Shown here: in pieces, positions 13,564-20,036 of the stretch
Layout: each line of letters begins with the position of its first letter
How positions within the stretch are numbered: the stretch's first letter is position 1
NCBI GenBank assembly: GCA_022771185.1
Contig: JALFCJ010000099.1
Span: forward strand, 1 to 22,039
Origin: Spirochaetales bacterium
GTDB taxonomy: Bacteria > Spirochaetota > Spirochaetia > Sphaerochaetales > Sphaerochaetaceae
Reading direction: 5' to 3'
DNA: 22,039 bases
Notes under the pieces: generated by a model
What the model was told of the DNA's origin: nothing
What the model saw: only the letters and a program-made list of their open reading frames with translations
Databases searched by the model: none
Position numbers and translations under genes: made by a program

Positions 13564-14586
13564 TTACTTAAGACCAAAGCGGGAAACGAATGCTTCTGCG
13601 TTCTGGATGGAACCGCCAGCTGCACCCTTGACAATATTGTTGACAAGAAGACAGAAACCAATCTTTCCACCCTTCTTTCTGATTCTACCTGTATAAACAA
13701 CCATTCCCTTAGGGCTACCCCAGAAAGCATACTTCGGCTGAGGGAAAGTAGGCTCGTCTGAGTAGACGATAGGCTGCTTTGGAGTAGATGGCAGATCCTG
13801 GACTTCTTTGAAGTCTGCCCATGCCTTGATGATATCTTCACACTCGACATCCTTCTCCAAGTCAAGCCATACTGTCTCCAAGTGACCGAACATAACAGGA
13901 ACACGGACAGTGAAAGCATATACTTCAGGATCGATGGAGAGAATCTTCTTGATTTCTTTTACAATCTTTTCTTCTTCGCCCTTGATGTAAGGAATACAGT
14001 TATCTGTAATATCGAAGGAAGAGAGACCTGGATAACCTGCACCGGAAACAGACTGATAGCTGTTTACTGTGACTGTCTTGATACCGAACTGTCTGAGAGG
14101 AGCGAGAGCCATTGCAAGACCTGTTGTCACACAGTTAGCGTTTGTTACACAGAAACCTGTCTGAGGATAACCCTGTTCCCTGATAAGATCCAACTGCTCA
14201 ATATTCGTGTCTGGGATAAGAATTGGAACATCGCTGTCATATCTCATTGCAGCTGCATTAGAGAATACATAGAAACCATTTGCTCTGAGCTGAGGTTCAG
14301 CTTCTCTTGCTACATCTGCAGGAAGAGCGGAGAACACAATTCTTACGCCTGCTTCGAGCATAGCATCATGGTTGAACTCTTTGATTTCAATATCTTTAAT
14401 CTCACTTGGCATTTCAAAGGGCATTACCCAATGAACTGTTTCGGAATACTTCATTCCGACTCTTGCAGCAGATGCTGTAACATAGCTCAATTCAAACCAG
14501 GGATGATCAGAAAGCATCCACATGAAAACCTGACCAACGGCACCAGTTGCTCCCAATACAGCAACCTTGATTTTCTTGTTGTCCAT
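13564..14586 (-). CDS. asd: Aspartate-semialdehyde dehydrogenase
   Basis: This 340-residue enzyme reduces aspartyl-4-phosphate to aspartate-semialdehyde for the lysine/diaminopimelate, threonine and methionine branches. Visible are the NADP-binding start VAVLGATGAVGQVF, the active-site Cys152 in TNANCVTTGLA, QSVSGAGYPG, and the terminal NNIVKGAAGGSIQNAEAF. The catalytic context and length match the archaeal/fungal-like class rather than the E. coli class. I place the start at ATG 14586: a GGAGG lies 11 nt upstream, and the longer in-frame TTG at 14604 would put that GGAGG inside the coding region. It is monocistronic, with its own promoter (14623-14651) and terminator (13517-13541). Confidence 0.95.
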   Translation of the reverse strand: MDNKKIKVAVLGATGAVGQVFMWMLSDHPWFELSYVTASAARVGMKYSETVHWVMPFEMPSEIKDIEIKEFNHDAMLEAGVRIVFSALPADVAREAEPQLRANGFYVFSNAAAMRYDSDVPILIPDTNIEQLDLIREQGYPQTGFCVTNANCVTTGLAMALAPLRQFGIKTVTVNSYQSVSGAGYPGLSSFDITDNCIPYIKGEEEKIVKEIKKILSIDPEVYAFTVRVPVMFGHLETVWLDLEKDVECEDIIKAWADFKEVQDLPSTPKQPIVYSDEPTFPQPKYAFWGSPKGMVVYTGRIRKKGGKIGFCLLVNNIVKGAAGGSIQNAEAFVSRFGLK

Positions 14587-14622
14587 AAATGAAACAACCT
14601 CCAAGCATATGAAATTAGGCGT

Positions 14623-14651
14623 ACTATAATAAATGACGAAAGGATGCGCAA
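14623..14651 (-). promoter_or_regulatory. Promoter of asd
   Basis: On the minus strand TTGCGC (14651-14646), 17 nt, TATAGT (14628-14623) makes a good sigma70 promoter ending about 37 nt before the asd start codon. Confidence 0.7.
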
Positions 14652-14668
14652 TACCATAGAGTCAAGAA

Positions 14669-14704
14669 TGTTATAAACTTAATTCATTTGTTATAAAAAT
14701 AACA
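14669..14704. repeat. Paired TGTTATAAA direct repeats with an inverted copy
   Basis: TGTTATAAA occurs at 14669-14677 and 14689-14697, exactly 20 bp apart (about two helical turns). The second copy also forms an inverted repeat with ATAACA (14699-14704). They lie behind the asd promoter, in the gap shared with the divergent gene, and look like a regulator binding site. The rest of this ~290-bp gap is AT-rich with no gene visible. Confidence 0.45.
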
Positions 14705-14877
14705 TTTTATATAACTATTTCTAGCTATTTAAAGATTATAAAGATGTAATTGTTGACTCATATTCTCTCTTTCCATTACCTTTTCAATACTCGAAAATAC
14801 TGGTATATTAAATAGTTGTGGCACTATGGCTTTTTTTATGCCGTATTGTCTATAATGGAAACTCCAAGGAGGCCACA

Positions 14878-15300
14878 ATGGCTAGCAAGAAAGATACTCT
14901 GACACTTGGCTACGGCTGCATCTCCTGCGGCCACAACAAGGACATCAATCTCTACAAAGACATGTATAAAATGTCTACAGAGAAGAATGCAGATCATGCA
15001 GAAGAGGGCACAGAATTCCTTAAAGAGCTGAAAAACAATCCACCTAAGAGAACAAGATGCAGATTCTATGACAGTGCAGATGGCCTGTTGTGCGAATATT
15101 TCGTAGAACGTGATTATGTCGCTGAAAACGGAAGATGCCCTGATTATTTGGAAGTCAAGTTCGAGAAGGCTCCTGCACAGCGTAAGAGCGCTATTATCGA
15201 GACAGAATCCACTATCGATGAAGATACTTCCGATATGAGAGAGGTCACAGATGACGAAAATGAAGACGATGAACCATTGGAGTTAGATGACGAAGAATAA
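14878..15300 (+). CDS. Small Cys-containing protein with acidic tail, function unknown
   Basis: I do not recognise this 140-residue protein. The N-terminal part has the pair CISC (GYGCISCGHNKDINLY), and three further single Cys follow in RCRF, LLCEYF and GRCPDYL, a spacing that suggests a bound metal. The last ~40 residues are strongly acidic (DEDTSDMREV, DDENEDDEPLELDDEE), as in proteins that touch RNA polymerase, ribosomes or DNA mimics; that is speculation. AAGGAGG (14866-14872) five bases before ATG 14878 is an ideal ribosome binding site and rules out the upstream in-frame starts. TATAAT at 14851-14856 is a clear -10 box, but the -35 (TGGCTT) is weak. It is monocistronic, with a strong terminator. 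Confidence 0.85.
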   Translation: MASKKDTLTLGYGCISCGHNKDINLYKDMYKMSTEKNADHAEEGTEFLKELKNNPPKRTRCRFYDSADGLLCEYFVERDYVAENGRCPDYLEVKFEKAPAQRKSAIIETESTIDEDTSDMREVTDDENEDDEPLELDDEE

Positions 15301-15320
15301 GAAATAATTCTCTTTGTATG

Positions 15321-15348
15321 AGGGTTGCCAGGGTGGTGACCCTTTTTT
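15321..15348 (+). terminator. Rho-independent terminator
   Basis: AGGGTTGCCA pairs with TGGTGACCCT (10 bp, two G-U) around a GGG loop, followed by six T. It closes the small Cys/acidic gene. Confidence 0.9.
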
Positions 15349-15385
15349 ATCTCGATAATCTTATTACTGTGTTACCTATAGGCAA

Positions 15386-15409
15386 ATAAAAAATCCCTAT
15401 TCGGGATTT
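15386..15409 (-). terminator. Rho-independent terminator after tRNA-Ala
   Basis: On the minus strand AAATCCC pairs with GGGATTT around the loop GAATA, followed by a T-rich tract. It lies a few bases past the tRNA 3' end. Confidence 0.85.
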
Positions 15410-15412
15410 CTT

Positions 15413-15486
15413 TGGAGAAGAGCGGACTTGAACCGCCTACCTTTTGAATGCCATTCAAACGCTCTAACCAGATGAGCTACTTCCCC
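15413..15486 (-). tRNA. tRNA-Ala (anticodon GGC)
   Basis: A full cloverleaf can be drawn on the minus strand. The acceptor stem is GGGGAAG/CTTCTCC and carries the G3-U70 wobble that marks alanine tRNAs. The D arm is GCTC/GAGC. The anticodon stem TTTGA/TCAAA encloses the loop ATGGCAT (T33, anticodon GGC, A37). The T arm has loop TTCAAGT. The discriminator is A, and CCA is not encoded. The length is 74 nt. Confidence 0.97.
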
Positions 15487-15510
15487 ATTCATTTTTCTTT
15501 CTTTTTTTTC

Positions 15511-15540
15511 ATATTGTCGTAAAATTTTATTGATAGTCAA
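15511..15540 (-). promoter_or_regulatory. Promoter of tRNA-Ala
   Basis: On the minus strand TTGACT (15540-15535), 18 nt, CAATAT (15516-15511) lies about 25 nt before the tRNA 5' end. It overlaps the region just upstream of the divergent AraC-type gene, whose ribosome binding site begins at 15539. Confidence 0.65.
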
Positions 15541-15550
15541 GGGGACGACA

Positions 15551-16009
15551 ATGAAAAAGGAACAATCTACAGGTGGAGATATTGTCCCTCTGCCCAGACA
15601 TTCTGAAAACTTCAAAGTAAACAGAATGATCAGTTATATTGAAAAACATTGGAACAGCACTATTGAACTGGAGGAACTAGCCTCATGGGCAGGCTCTTCG
15701 CCCTGCTATGCCTCTGCCCTCTTTTCAAGGACTATGTGCATGACATTTATCCAATACTTAAATGCACTGAGAGTAAACAAGGCTTCCAAGCTCCTTGTGG
15801 ACAGTAACATGTCCATAAAGGACATATCAGACTTCTGTGGTTTTCAGAACTCCAGCTACTTTATCCACATCTTCCACAGCCTAAGCGGTTCTACCCCAGG
15901 TGAGTATAGAAAGAGGAAAAAGTGCAAGTTAGTCTATAGCGTATATCTGGATAGTTTCAACGAAGGAGGAATTAATGAGTTCGTTGACAGTGTCACAGAT
16001 GGTGACTGA
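15551..16009 (+). CDS. Short AraC-family DNA-binding protein
   Basis: This 152-residue protein consists mainly of the AraC/XylS double helix-turn-helix (about residues 15-120): MISYIEKHWNSTIELEELAS, then ALFSRTMCMTFIQYLN, then VDSNMSIKDISDFCGFQNSS, ending FHSLSGSTPGEYRKRK. There is no ligand-binding domain, as in MarA/SoxS-size regulators. AAGGGG six bases before ATG 15551 fixes the start. The last ~27 codons (about 15929-16009) overlap the 3' end of the mgtC pseudogene on the other strand, so the acidic C-terminal tail past the AraC core may be a read-through extension. The target genes are unknown; autoregulation or a link to the decaying mgtC is possible. Confidence 0.88.
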   Translation: MKKEQSTGGDIVPLPRHSENFKVNRMISYIEKHWNSTIELEELASWAGSSPCYASALFSRTMCMTFIQYLNALRVNKASKLLVDSNMSIKDISDFCGFQNSSYFIHIFHSLSGSTPGEYRKRKKCKLVYSVYLDSFNEGGINEFVDSVTDGD

Positions 16010-16619
16010 GGAAGAACACGATATAGAAGTTGAGAAGATGGACTCACCCTCTTTATTGTGAGCAAGGGAGCTATTACGAATGACTACTCCAAAATCTTCT
16101 ATCCTCTTTTCAGCTTCTTCCAGGCTCAGATCGTTTTTTGTAAGATTAACTTCAATAGCCCCGCCTCTGTATAGTGTGACATATTGCCGTTTCTAAGAAG
16201 CAGAATCTGTATAAGCAGTATCAATAGTGTTGCAGAGATGCCTAGAACATACAAACCAGATCCACTAGCAAGGCCTACTCCTACATTAGCCCATAATCCT
16301 AGAGCTGTAGTGAGTCCCACAATATTATCACACTTAACAAATATTACTCCTGCTCCGATAAATCCTATTGCCTGAACTACTCCTGCTGCTATGTGTGATA
16401 CCTCTACATGCACGGAAGAGAGAGTGATGACATCCATAAATCCATACTTTGAGATAATCACCATCAATGCGGAGGCCATTGCAACAACCATATGTGTCCT
16501 AATCCCTGCATTTTTGTTTCTACTCTACCTCTCCCAACCAATGACCATACCACATACGAAGGAGACAATAAGACGGAGAAGAAAAAAAGTTGCTGCGGCA
16601 CATCTACCTGAAATTCCAT
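15929..16619 (-). pseudogene. mgtC: mgtC/SapB-family membrane protein, disrupted
   Basis: Reading across frames gives a full-length MgtC-like protein of about 230 codons. The N-terminus is MEFQVDVPQQLFF behind a good AAAAGGAG site. The conserved RLIVSFVCGMVIGWER then KNAGIRTHMVV and IGFIGAGVIF then GLTTALGLWANVGVGLASG follow, and the C-terminal domain is DLSLEEAEKRIEDFGVVIR. Three lesions break it: a frame change at an A7 run (plus strand 16582-16588), an in-frame TAG at 16525-16527 just after GWER, and a frame change near 16160-16180. After the last, the C-terminal frame stays open to a TAA at 15931-15929. MgtC proteins affect Mg2+ homeostasis and ATP synthase. With three lesions this copy cannot make the normal product. 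The intact middle part (16491-16126) could at most give a fragment. Confidence 0.85.
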
Positions 16620-16691
16620 TGTTTCTTCTCCTTTTTTATTCATCTTTATTTTCCCAAAGAAGGAGCATAATTCAACATCTGGAAAACGTAG

Positions 16692-16852
16692 TCAGATTAA
16701 ATCTATGTTAATTAACTCAGAAACAAGGACGTATACCCCATATAACCCTACAAAGATGTAGACATATCTCTGCATCTTGGCGCTGTCTACTTTCCCGTTC
16801 ATCTTTCTCCCTATAACAGAGCCAAGGAAAACTGTATTGTAACTATATACTC
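16692..16852 (-). pseudogene. Remnant of a TauE/SafE permease gene (3' end)
   Basis: Positions 16705-16830 match the last part of the intact TauE/SafE gene (18072-18197) at 124 of 126 bases. The frame is kept, but it ends in a different short tail (NIDLI, stop at 16694-16692). Past 16830 a weaker match continues (19 of 22 bases, 16831-16852 against 18301-18322), as if about 100 bp had been deleted. The rest of the gene is gone and is followed by the Abi gene region. Confidence 0.75.
16705..16830. repeat. Direct repeat, left copy (126 bp)
   Basis: This copy is identical at 124 of 126 positions to 18072-18197, in the same orientation and without gaps. The two differences are C/T in the CCCGTTCATC block and G/A in ACAGAGCC. 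Together the copies bracket the Abi gene and the possible small RNA. Confidence 0.95.
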
Positions 16853-16873
16853 TCAGTTTATAACAAATAAACT
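16837..16873 (+). promoter_or_regulatory. Likely promoter of the Abi gene with small dyad
   Basis: TTGTAA (16837-16842), 16 nt, TATAAC (16859-16864) is a fair promoter. The inverted repeat AGTTTA/TAAACT (16855-16873, 7-nt loop) covers the -10 and start region. The -35 lies inside the permease remnant, so the gene may have taken its promoter from the junction. The leader would be about 90 nt and very AT-rich. Confidence 0.5.
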
Positions 16874-16960
16874 TTTTAATCTTCGATATTAGTATTATTT
16901 TTTAGAGATAAATCTTATTTTATGTTATTATTTTTATATCTAATAGGAGAAAACAAAAAA

Positions 16961-17929
16961 ATGCTTTCGATTTATCAACTAATGAGATATCTACGCACCA
17001 ATCATCATATTGCCATAAAAAGTTCTCAGACACAGGATCTTCGAAACATAGGATACTACCATGGATATAAAGGTTATAGGTTTATACGAGAAGATAGAAA
17101 ACAAATATCTTTTTCTTCTTTAGATGAAATAATAGCTCTGAATAAATATGACATGTACCTTAAAGCAATCTTGTACCCAAATGTAATGTTCATAGAAAAT
17201 GCACTTAAAAGTTATGTAATCGAATCATTACTCAAGGACAGCAAATCAGAAAACTTTGATATTATTTTCAATAAATCGCTAATATCATACAAAGCCCATA
17301 GTCATGGCACACGTTCATATAAAGATGCGTACACAAAACGGATGAATTTGAAAATAAAGATTTATTCTGCCCTTGTACGCGATTATCATAAAAGAAGTGT
17401 TGTATCTCATTTTTTTGACAAAGATATCTCCATTCCAATTTGGGCAATTTTTGAAACATTGACACTTGGAGAATTTGGAACATTATTCGAATGTTCTTCC
17501 AAAACAGTAAAACTGTATGTTTCGAAAATCATAAAGTTACCAACAAACCTTGATTCAGATGGAATGATTACACAATTCTTTATATATACTATCAAAGACT
17601 TAAGAAACGCTATTGCTCATAATAATGTGATATTCGATACAAGATTTAAAACTGGAAATATAAATAATAGACTTATTTTATTATTAGAAAAAGAATTAAA
17701 TATTCAAAATATGGATTTCAAGTACATAGATGCATATGTAATTATGATTACCTACTTTTTGAAAAAGATGGGTAAATCAAAAAAAGAATGTAAAAGTTTT
17801 GTTATATCATATCACCAGCAAACTGAATATTTGAGAGAGAAAATACCAGTCAATATATATTATCAAGTTGTAGGAACGCAACATAAATCCAACATAAAAG
17901 CTCTCCTGGATTTCATCCAGAAATCATAA
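16961..17929 (+). CDS. Abi_2 (AbiD/AbiF-like) abortive infection protein with HEPN motif
   Basis: This 322-residue protein matches the Abi_2 family. It has the N-terminal IGYYHGYKGYRFI (the usual YYRLSGY-type block), a helical core (MYLKAILYPNVMFIENALKS), SIPIWAIFETLTLGEFGTLF, and the RxxxxH ribonuclease motif Arg215-Asn-Ala-Ile-Ala-His220 in DLRNAIAHN. HEPN RNases of this type stop phage growth by cleaving RNA and killing or arresting the host. Its base composition is much more AT-rich than that of its neighbours, and a 126-bp direct repeat flanks it, both signs of gain by transfer. TAGGAGA about 11 nt before ATG 16961 supports that start over the upstream in-frame ATG at 16922. A compact hairpin RNA unit follows, which may be its partner. 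Confidence 0.9.
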   Translation: MLSIYQLMRYLRTNHHIAIKSSQTQDLRNIGYYHGYKGYRFIREDRKQISFSSLDEIIALNKYDMYLKAILYPNVMFIENALKSYVIESLLKDSKSENFDIIFNKSLISYKAHSHGTRSYKDAYTKRMNLKIKIYSALVRDYHKRSVVSHFFDKDISIPIWAIFETLTLGEFGTLFECSSKTVKLYVSKIIKLPTNLDSDGMITQFFIYTIKDLRNAIAHNNVIFDTRFKTGNINNRLILLLEKELNIQNMDFKYIDAYVIMITYFLKKMGKSKKECKSFVISYHQQTEYLREKIPVNIYYQVVGTQHKSNIKALLDFIQKS

Positions 17930-17943
17930 ATATCTTGCTTTTT

Positions 17944-17972
17944 TTGAAAGGTGGAAGTACACTAAATATAGG
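17944..17972 (+). promoter_or_regulatory. Possible promoter of a small RNA downstream of abi
   Basis: TTGAAA (17944-17949), 17 nt, TATAGG (17967-17972) would start transcription near 17979, exactly where the first hairpin begins. Confidence 0.45.
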
Positions 17973-17978
17973 AATTGC

Positions 17979-18035
17979 GATGGGCGTCTTCGGACTACAT
18001 CTTAAAGAACCTGATGCGTCGGGTTCTCTTTTTTT
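17979..18035 (+). ncRNA. Candidate two-hairpin small RNA next to the Abi gene
   Basis: Hairpin 1 (17979-18001) pairs GATG with CATC and GTC with GAC around a UUCG tetraloop. Hairpin 2 (18006-18027) pairs AGAACCTGA with TCGGGTTCT (9 bp, one G-U) around UGCG, a UNCG-type tetraloop. It runs into a seven-T tract (18029-18035). With its own possible promoter this forms a ~57-nt RNA unit. Hairpin 2 alone may simply be the abi terminator. No plus-strand gene follows, so it is not a leader. On the minus strand it lies just past the TauE/SafE stop. Confidence 0.5.
18006..18035 (+). terminator. Strong rho-independent terminator (abi / small RNA)
   Basis: A 9-bp stem, UGCG loop and T7 tract lie between the convergent abi and TauE/SafE genes. 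Confidence 0.9.
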
Positions 18036-18055
18036 AATAAGTTTATCGAAAACTA

Positions 18056-18802
18056 TCAGAGTGCAATTACAATGTTAATTAACTCAGAAACAAGGACGTA
18101 TACCCCATATAACCCTACAAAGATGTAGACATATCTCTGCATCTTGGCGCTGTCTACTTTCCCGTTTATCTTTCTCCCTATAACAGAACCAAGGAAAGTG
18201 GCGACAAGAACTATAGCCAAGAAACCAATATCTCCCCTATCCAAGGCTCCTAGCCCCATACGAGACAATAATCCAATTGTGCTTTGAAAAAGAAAGAAAC
18301 ACTGTATAGTAGCTATATATTCGTCGTTATTCTCGATAGATGGCCTAAGATACATTGCAGCAGGTGGTCCGCTGATTCCTGTAAAACCATTGGAGAGCCC
18401 GCTGATCACACCCATCACCGCCCCCTTTAAAGGTGTAGGCTCAATGGAGATTCCTTTCTTTGAAAGAAGGAACACAAGGACAAGTATTATAAAGACTACT
18501 CCCAAGAGCATCTTCAAGATACTTTGGTCAAAGGAGAAAGACCAAAGAGTAAATAGTATTGTAGAGATTCCCATTGGGATGAGTATAGGAATAAGGACAC
18601 TCCACCTTATTTTTCTCCACATCTTTGAAACAACCAGAACTGTCAGAAAGAGACATGAAATCTGGTTAAAAGCAACGGCCTTCCCGAAGGGAAGAATAAA
18701 CGGGAGTATGGCCATTATCAAGACACCGTTTCCAAAGCCCATTGACGTCTGAAGAATAGAACCGATAAAAGGAATGAGGGAAAAGATAAGTATCTCTATC
18801 AT
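18056..18802 (-). CDS. TauE/SafE (TSUP) family membrane permease
   Basis: This 248-residue protein has about eight hydrophobic segments and the family's glycine-rich repeats: GSILQTSMGFGNGVLIM near the start and GVISGLSNGFTGISGPPAAM in the middle. TSUP proteins move sulfite, sulfonates or other organic anions across the cytoplasmic membrane. It begins 3 nt after the ZIP stop, so it is the last gene of the fur-zip operon; metal-regulated expression is therefore likely, though the substrate is unknown. Its 3' 126 bp are duplicated at 16705-16830. The only ribosome binding site is a weak GGAA, consistent with coupling to ZIP. Confidence 0.9.
   Translation of the reverse strand: MIEILIFSLIPFIGSILQTSMGFGNGVLIMAILPFILPFGKAVAFNQISCLFLTVLVVSKMWRKIRWSVLIPILIPMGISTILFTLWSFSFDQSILKMLLGVVFIILVLVFLLSKKGISIEPTPLKGAVMGVISGLSNGFTGISGPPAAMYLRPSIENNDEYIATIQCFFLFQSTIGLLSRMGLGALDRGDIGFLAIVLVATFLGSVIGRKINGKVDSAKMQRYVYIFVGLYGVYVLVSELINIVIAL
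18072..18197. repeat. Direct repeat, right copy (126 bp)
   Basis: This is the 3' coding part of the TauE/SafE gene, 124/126 identical to 16705-16830. Being inside an intact gene, this is the source copy. Confidence 0.95.
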
Positions 18803-18805
18803 GCT

Positions 18806-19528
18806 TTATTCCAAAAATAAGGATGCTATAACCAATAATAGACCCAGCACAGCTCCAGAGATAGTAGTTTTCTTCTCTTTTGAGTGGAGAGCAGATGGCA
18901 TAAGCTCCCAGAAGAGAATATACAATACCATTCCCAGTGCCAAAGACATCAATACGATAAAGAAAGATGGAGATAGAATAGAAGAGAGCCCCATCATCAC
19001 CAATCCCCCGATGAATGTGGAGAATGATGAGAGAATAAGGATAGTGTTTCTCTTACCCTTACTCTCGCTCTTGAGAGTGGAATATATCAAAGCACCCATT
19101 GGAATATTATGCAGCGCTACTCCTAGAGCAAGTGTAATACCGCTATTTAAGCTTTGGGATGCAACACTATATACAGTCATACCTTCCACAATGTTGTGTA
19201 AAACAATAGCTATAGCGCTCATTATACCGATATGTACAAGGTTCCCCTCTTCGCTTTCCTCGCTTCCTTCATGCTCAGGGACAAAGTGATCCAATACCTT
19301 TAGTATCACTATTCCCAGGGCACAAAGTGCAATAACAAGTAAGTATCCCAGGCCACTGGTCTCTTCCACTATTTCAGGGATCAAATCAAGAAAGGCGACC
19401 CCTGCCATGGCTCCCAATGAAAGGGAAGAAATAAAGCTCTGGACATGAGCTTTATTTGAAGTAAGTTTGGCAAAGACCATGCCCAAGCCAAAAACAATAG
19501 ATAAACACAATACAACAAGTAAAGCCAT
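18806..19528 (-). CDS. ZIP-family metal transporter
   Basis: This 240-residue, roughly eight-helix protein of the GufA/ZupT branch imports Zn2+, Fe2+ or related ions. The helix 4 site HNIVEGM (His111, Asn112, Glu115) is intact. The helix 5 site reads HNIPMG (His140), with Met where the family has Glu (HNIPEG). A loop with His and acidic residues (HFVPEHEGSEESEE) may gather metal. GGAGAAGG before ATG 19528 and one base between the fur stop and this ATG support the start; a longer frame would run back through fur. It is the second gene of a fur-zip-tauE operon. Confidence 0.9.
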   Translation of the reverse strand: MALLVVLCLSIVFGLGMVFAKLTSNKAHVQSFISSLSLGAMAGVAFLDLIPEIVEETSGLGYLLVIALCALGIVILKVLDHFVPEHEGSEESEEGNLVHIGIMSAIAIVLHNIVEGMTVYSVASQSLNSGITLALGVALHNIPMGALIYSTLKSESKGKRNTILILSSFSTFIGGLVMMGLSSILSPSFFIVLMSLALGMVLYILFWELMPSALHSKEKKTTISGAVLGLLLVIASLFLE

Positions 19529-19529
19529 A

Positions 19530-19919
19530 TCAAACCTTCTCCTTATTCTTTCTGCACTCTCCACATAACCCATCCAAGACTGTTGTGGTAAGCGTCTCGA
19601 AGCCCAAGAGGTCATCTACAGCCTTTCTTATGGCTTCTGTGGTGGCTCCATCCAAGTGCTCGGTCTTTCCACAGACTCGACACTTGATATGCATATGCAT
19701 AGGACAGAGAGACCCTGAATATTGATATTGGGTCCTTCTTCCAATGCTTCCCGTGCGCCTTACTTTCCCTTCCTTTTCTAAGGAATCGACAATTCTATAG
19801 ACAGTGCTCTTCTTTGCCTCTGGAAGAGAGGCGCATATATCTTCCATGGAGAAAGAAAGCTGAGAGTTCTTCTCCAGAAAAGCTAGGACTTCTTTTCTGG
19901 AATGGGTATCATATTTCAC
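19530..19919 (-). CDS. Fur-family metal-responsive repressor
   Basis: This 129-residue protein has a winged helix (LSFSMEDICASL, then KKSTVYRIVDSLEKEGKV) and the Fur dimer domain with the metal-ligand stretch HMHIKCRVCGKTEHLDG. Two CxxC pairs (CRVC, CGEC) form the structural zinc site. It should repress its own operon when iron, zinc or manganese is plentiful; the ZIP partner suggests metal uptake control. The start is a GTG with no ribosome binding site, and an in-frame TGA lies shortly upstream. The predicted transcript starts about 2 nt before it, so translation is probably leaderless. Whether it is Fur, Zur or Mur in specificity cannot be read; the operator looks closest to a Fur box. Confidence 0.92.
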   Translation of the reverse strand: MKYDTHSRKEVLAFLEKNSQLSFSMEDICASLPEAKKSTVYRIVDSLEKEGKVRRTGSIGRRTQYQYSGSLCPMHMHIKCRVCGKTEHLDGATTEAIRKAVDDLLGFETLTTTVLDGLCGECRKNKEKV

Positions 19920-19921
19920 AG

Positions 19922-19957
19922 AAAATGAGAATAATTCTCATTTTTGCCTTTGGTCAA
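19922..19957 (-). promoter_or_regulatory. Promoter of the fur-zip-tauE operon overlapped by a perfect Fur-type box
   Basis: A perfect inverted repeat lies at 19922-19944 (arms AAAATGAGAAT and ATTCTCATTTT around one A). Its core TGAGAAT-A-ATTCTCA has the 7-1-7 form of a Fur box. On the minus strand TTGACC (19957-19952), 18 nt, TATTCT (19933-19928) is the promoter. Its -10 sits in the middle of the palindrome, so bound repressor would block it. Confidence 0.88.
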
Positions 19958-20036
19958 TACCGAAGGATGAAAAGATACATAAAAACAACACTTATTTACC
20001 ATTGGCAACATTTTTATAGGGGGTTATCTTTTTTTC

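Noticed and set aside
13882..14592. 236-codon plus-strand open frame opposite asd
   Set aside because: Asd is unmistakable on the other strand. The antisense translation is Cys/His/Ser-rich and lacks a start signal.
16689..18197. Insertion sequence or transposon carrying the Abi gene
   Set aside because: There is no transposase, no terminal inverted repeat, and the 126-bp repeats are coding sequence of a resident gene rather than short target duplications.
19530..19615. Longer N-terminus for the ZIP protein
   Set aside because: It would run back through the end of fur in another frame, and the true ATG at 19528 has a strong ribosome binding site.
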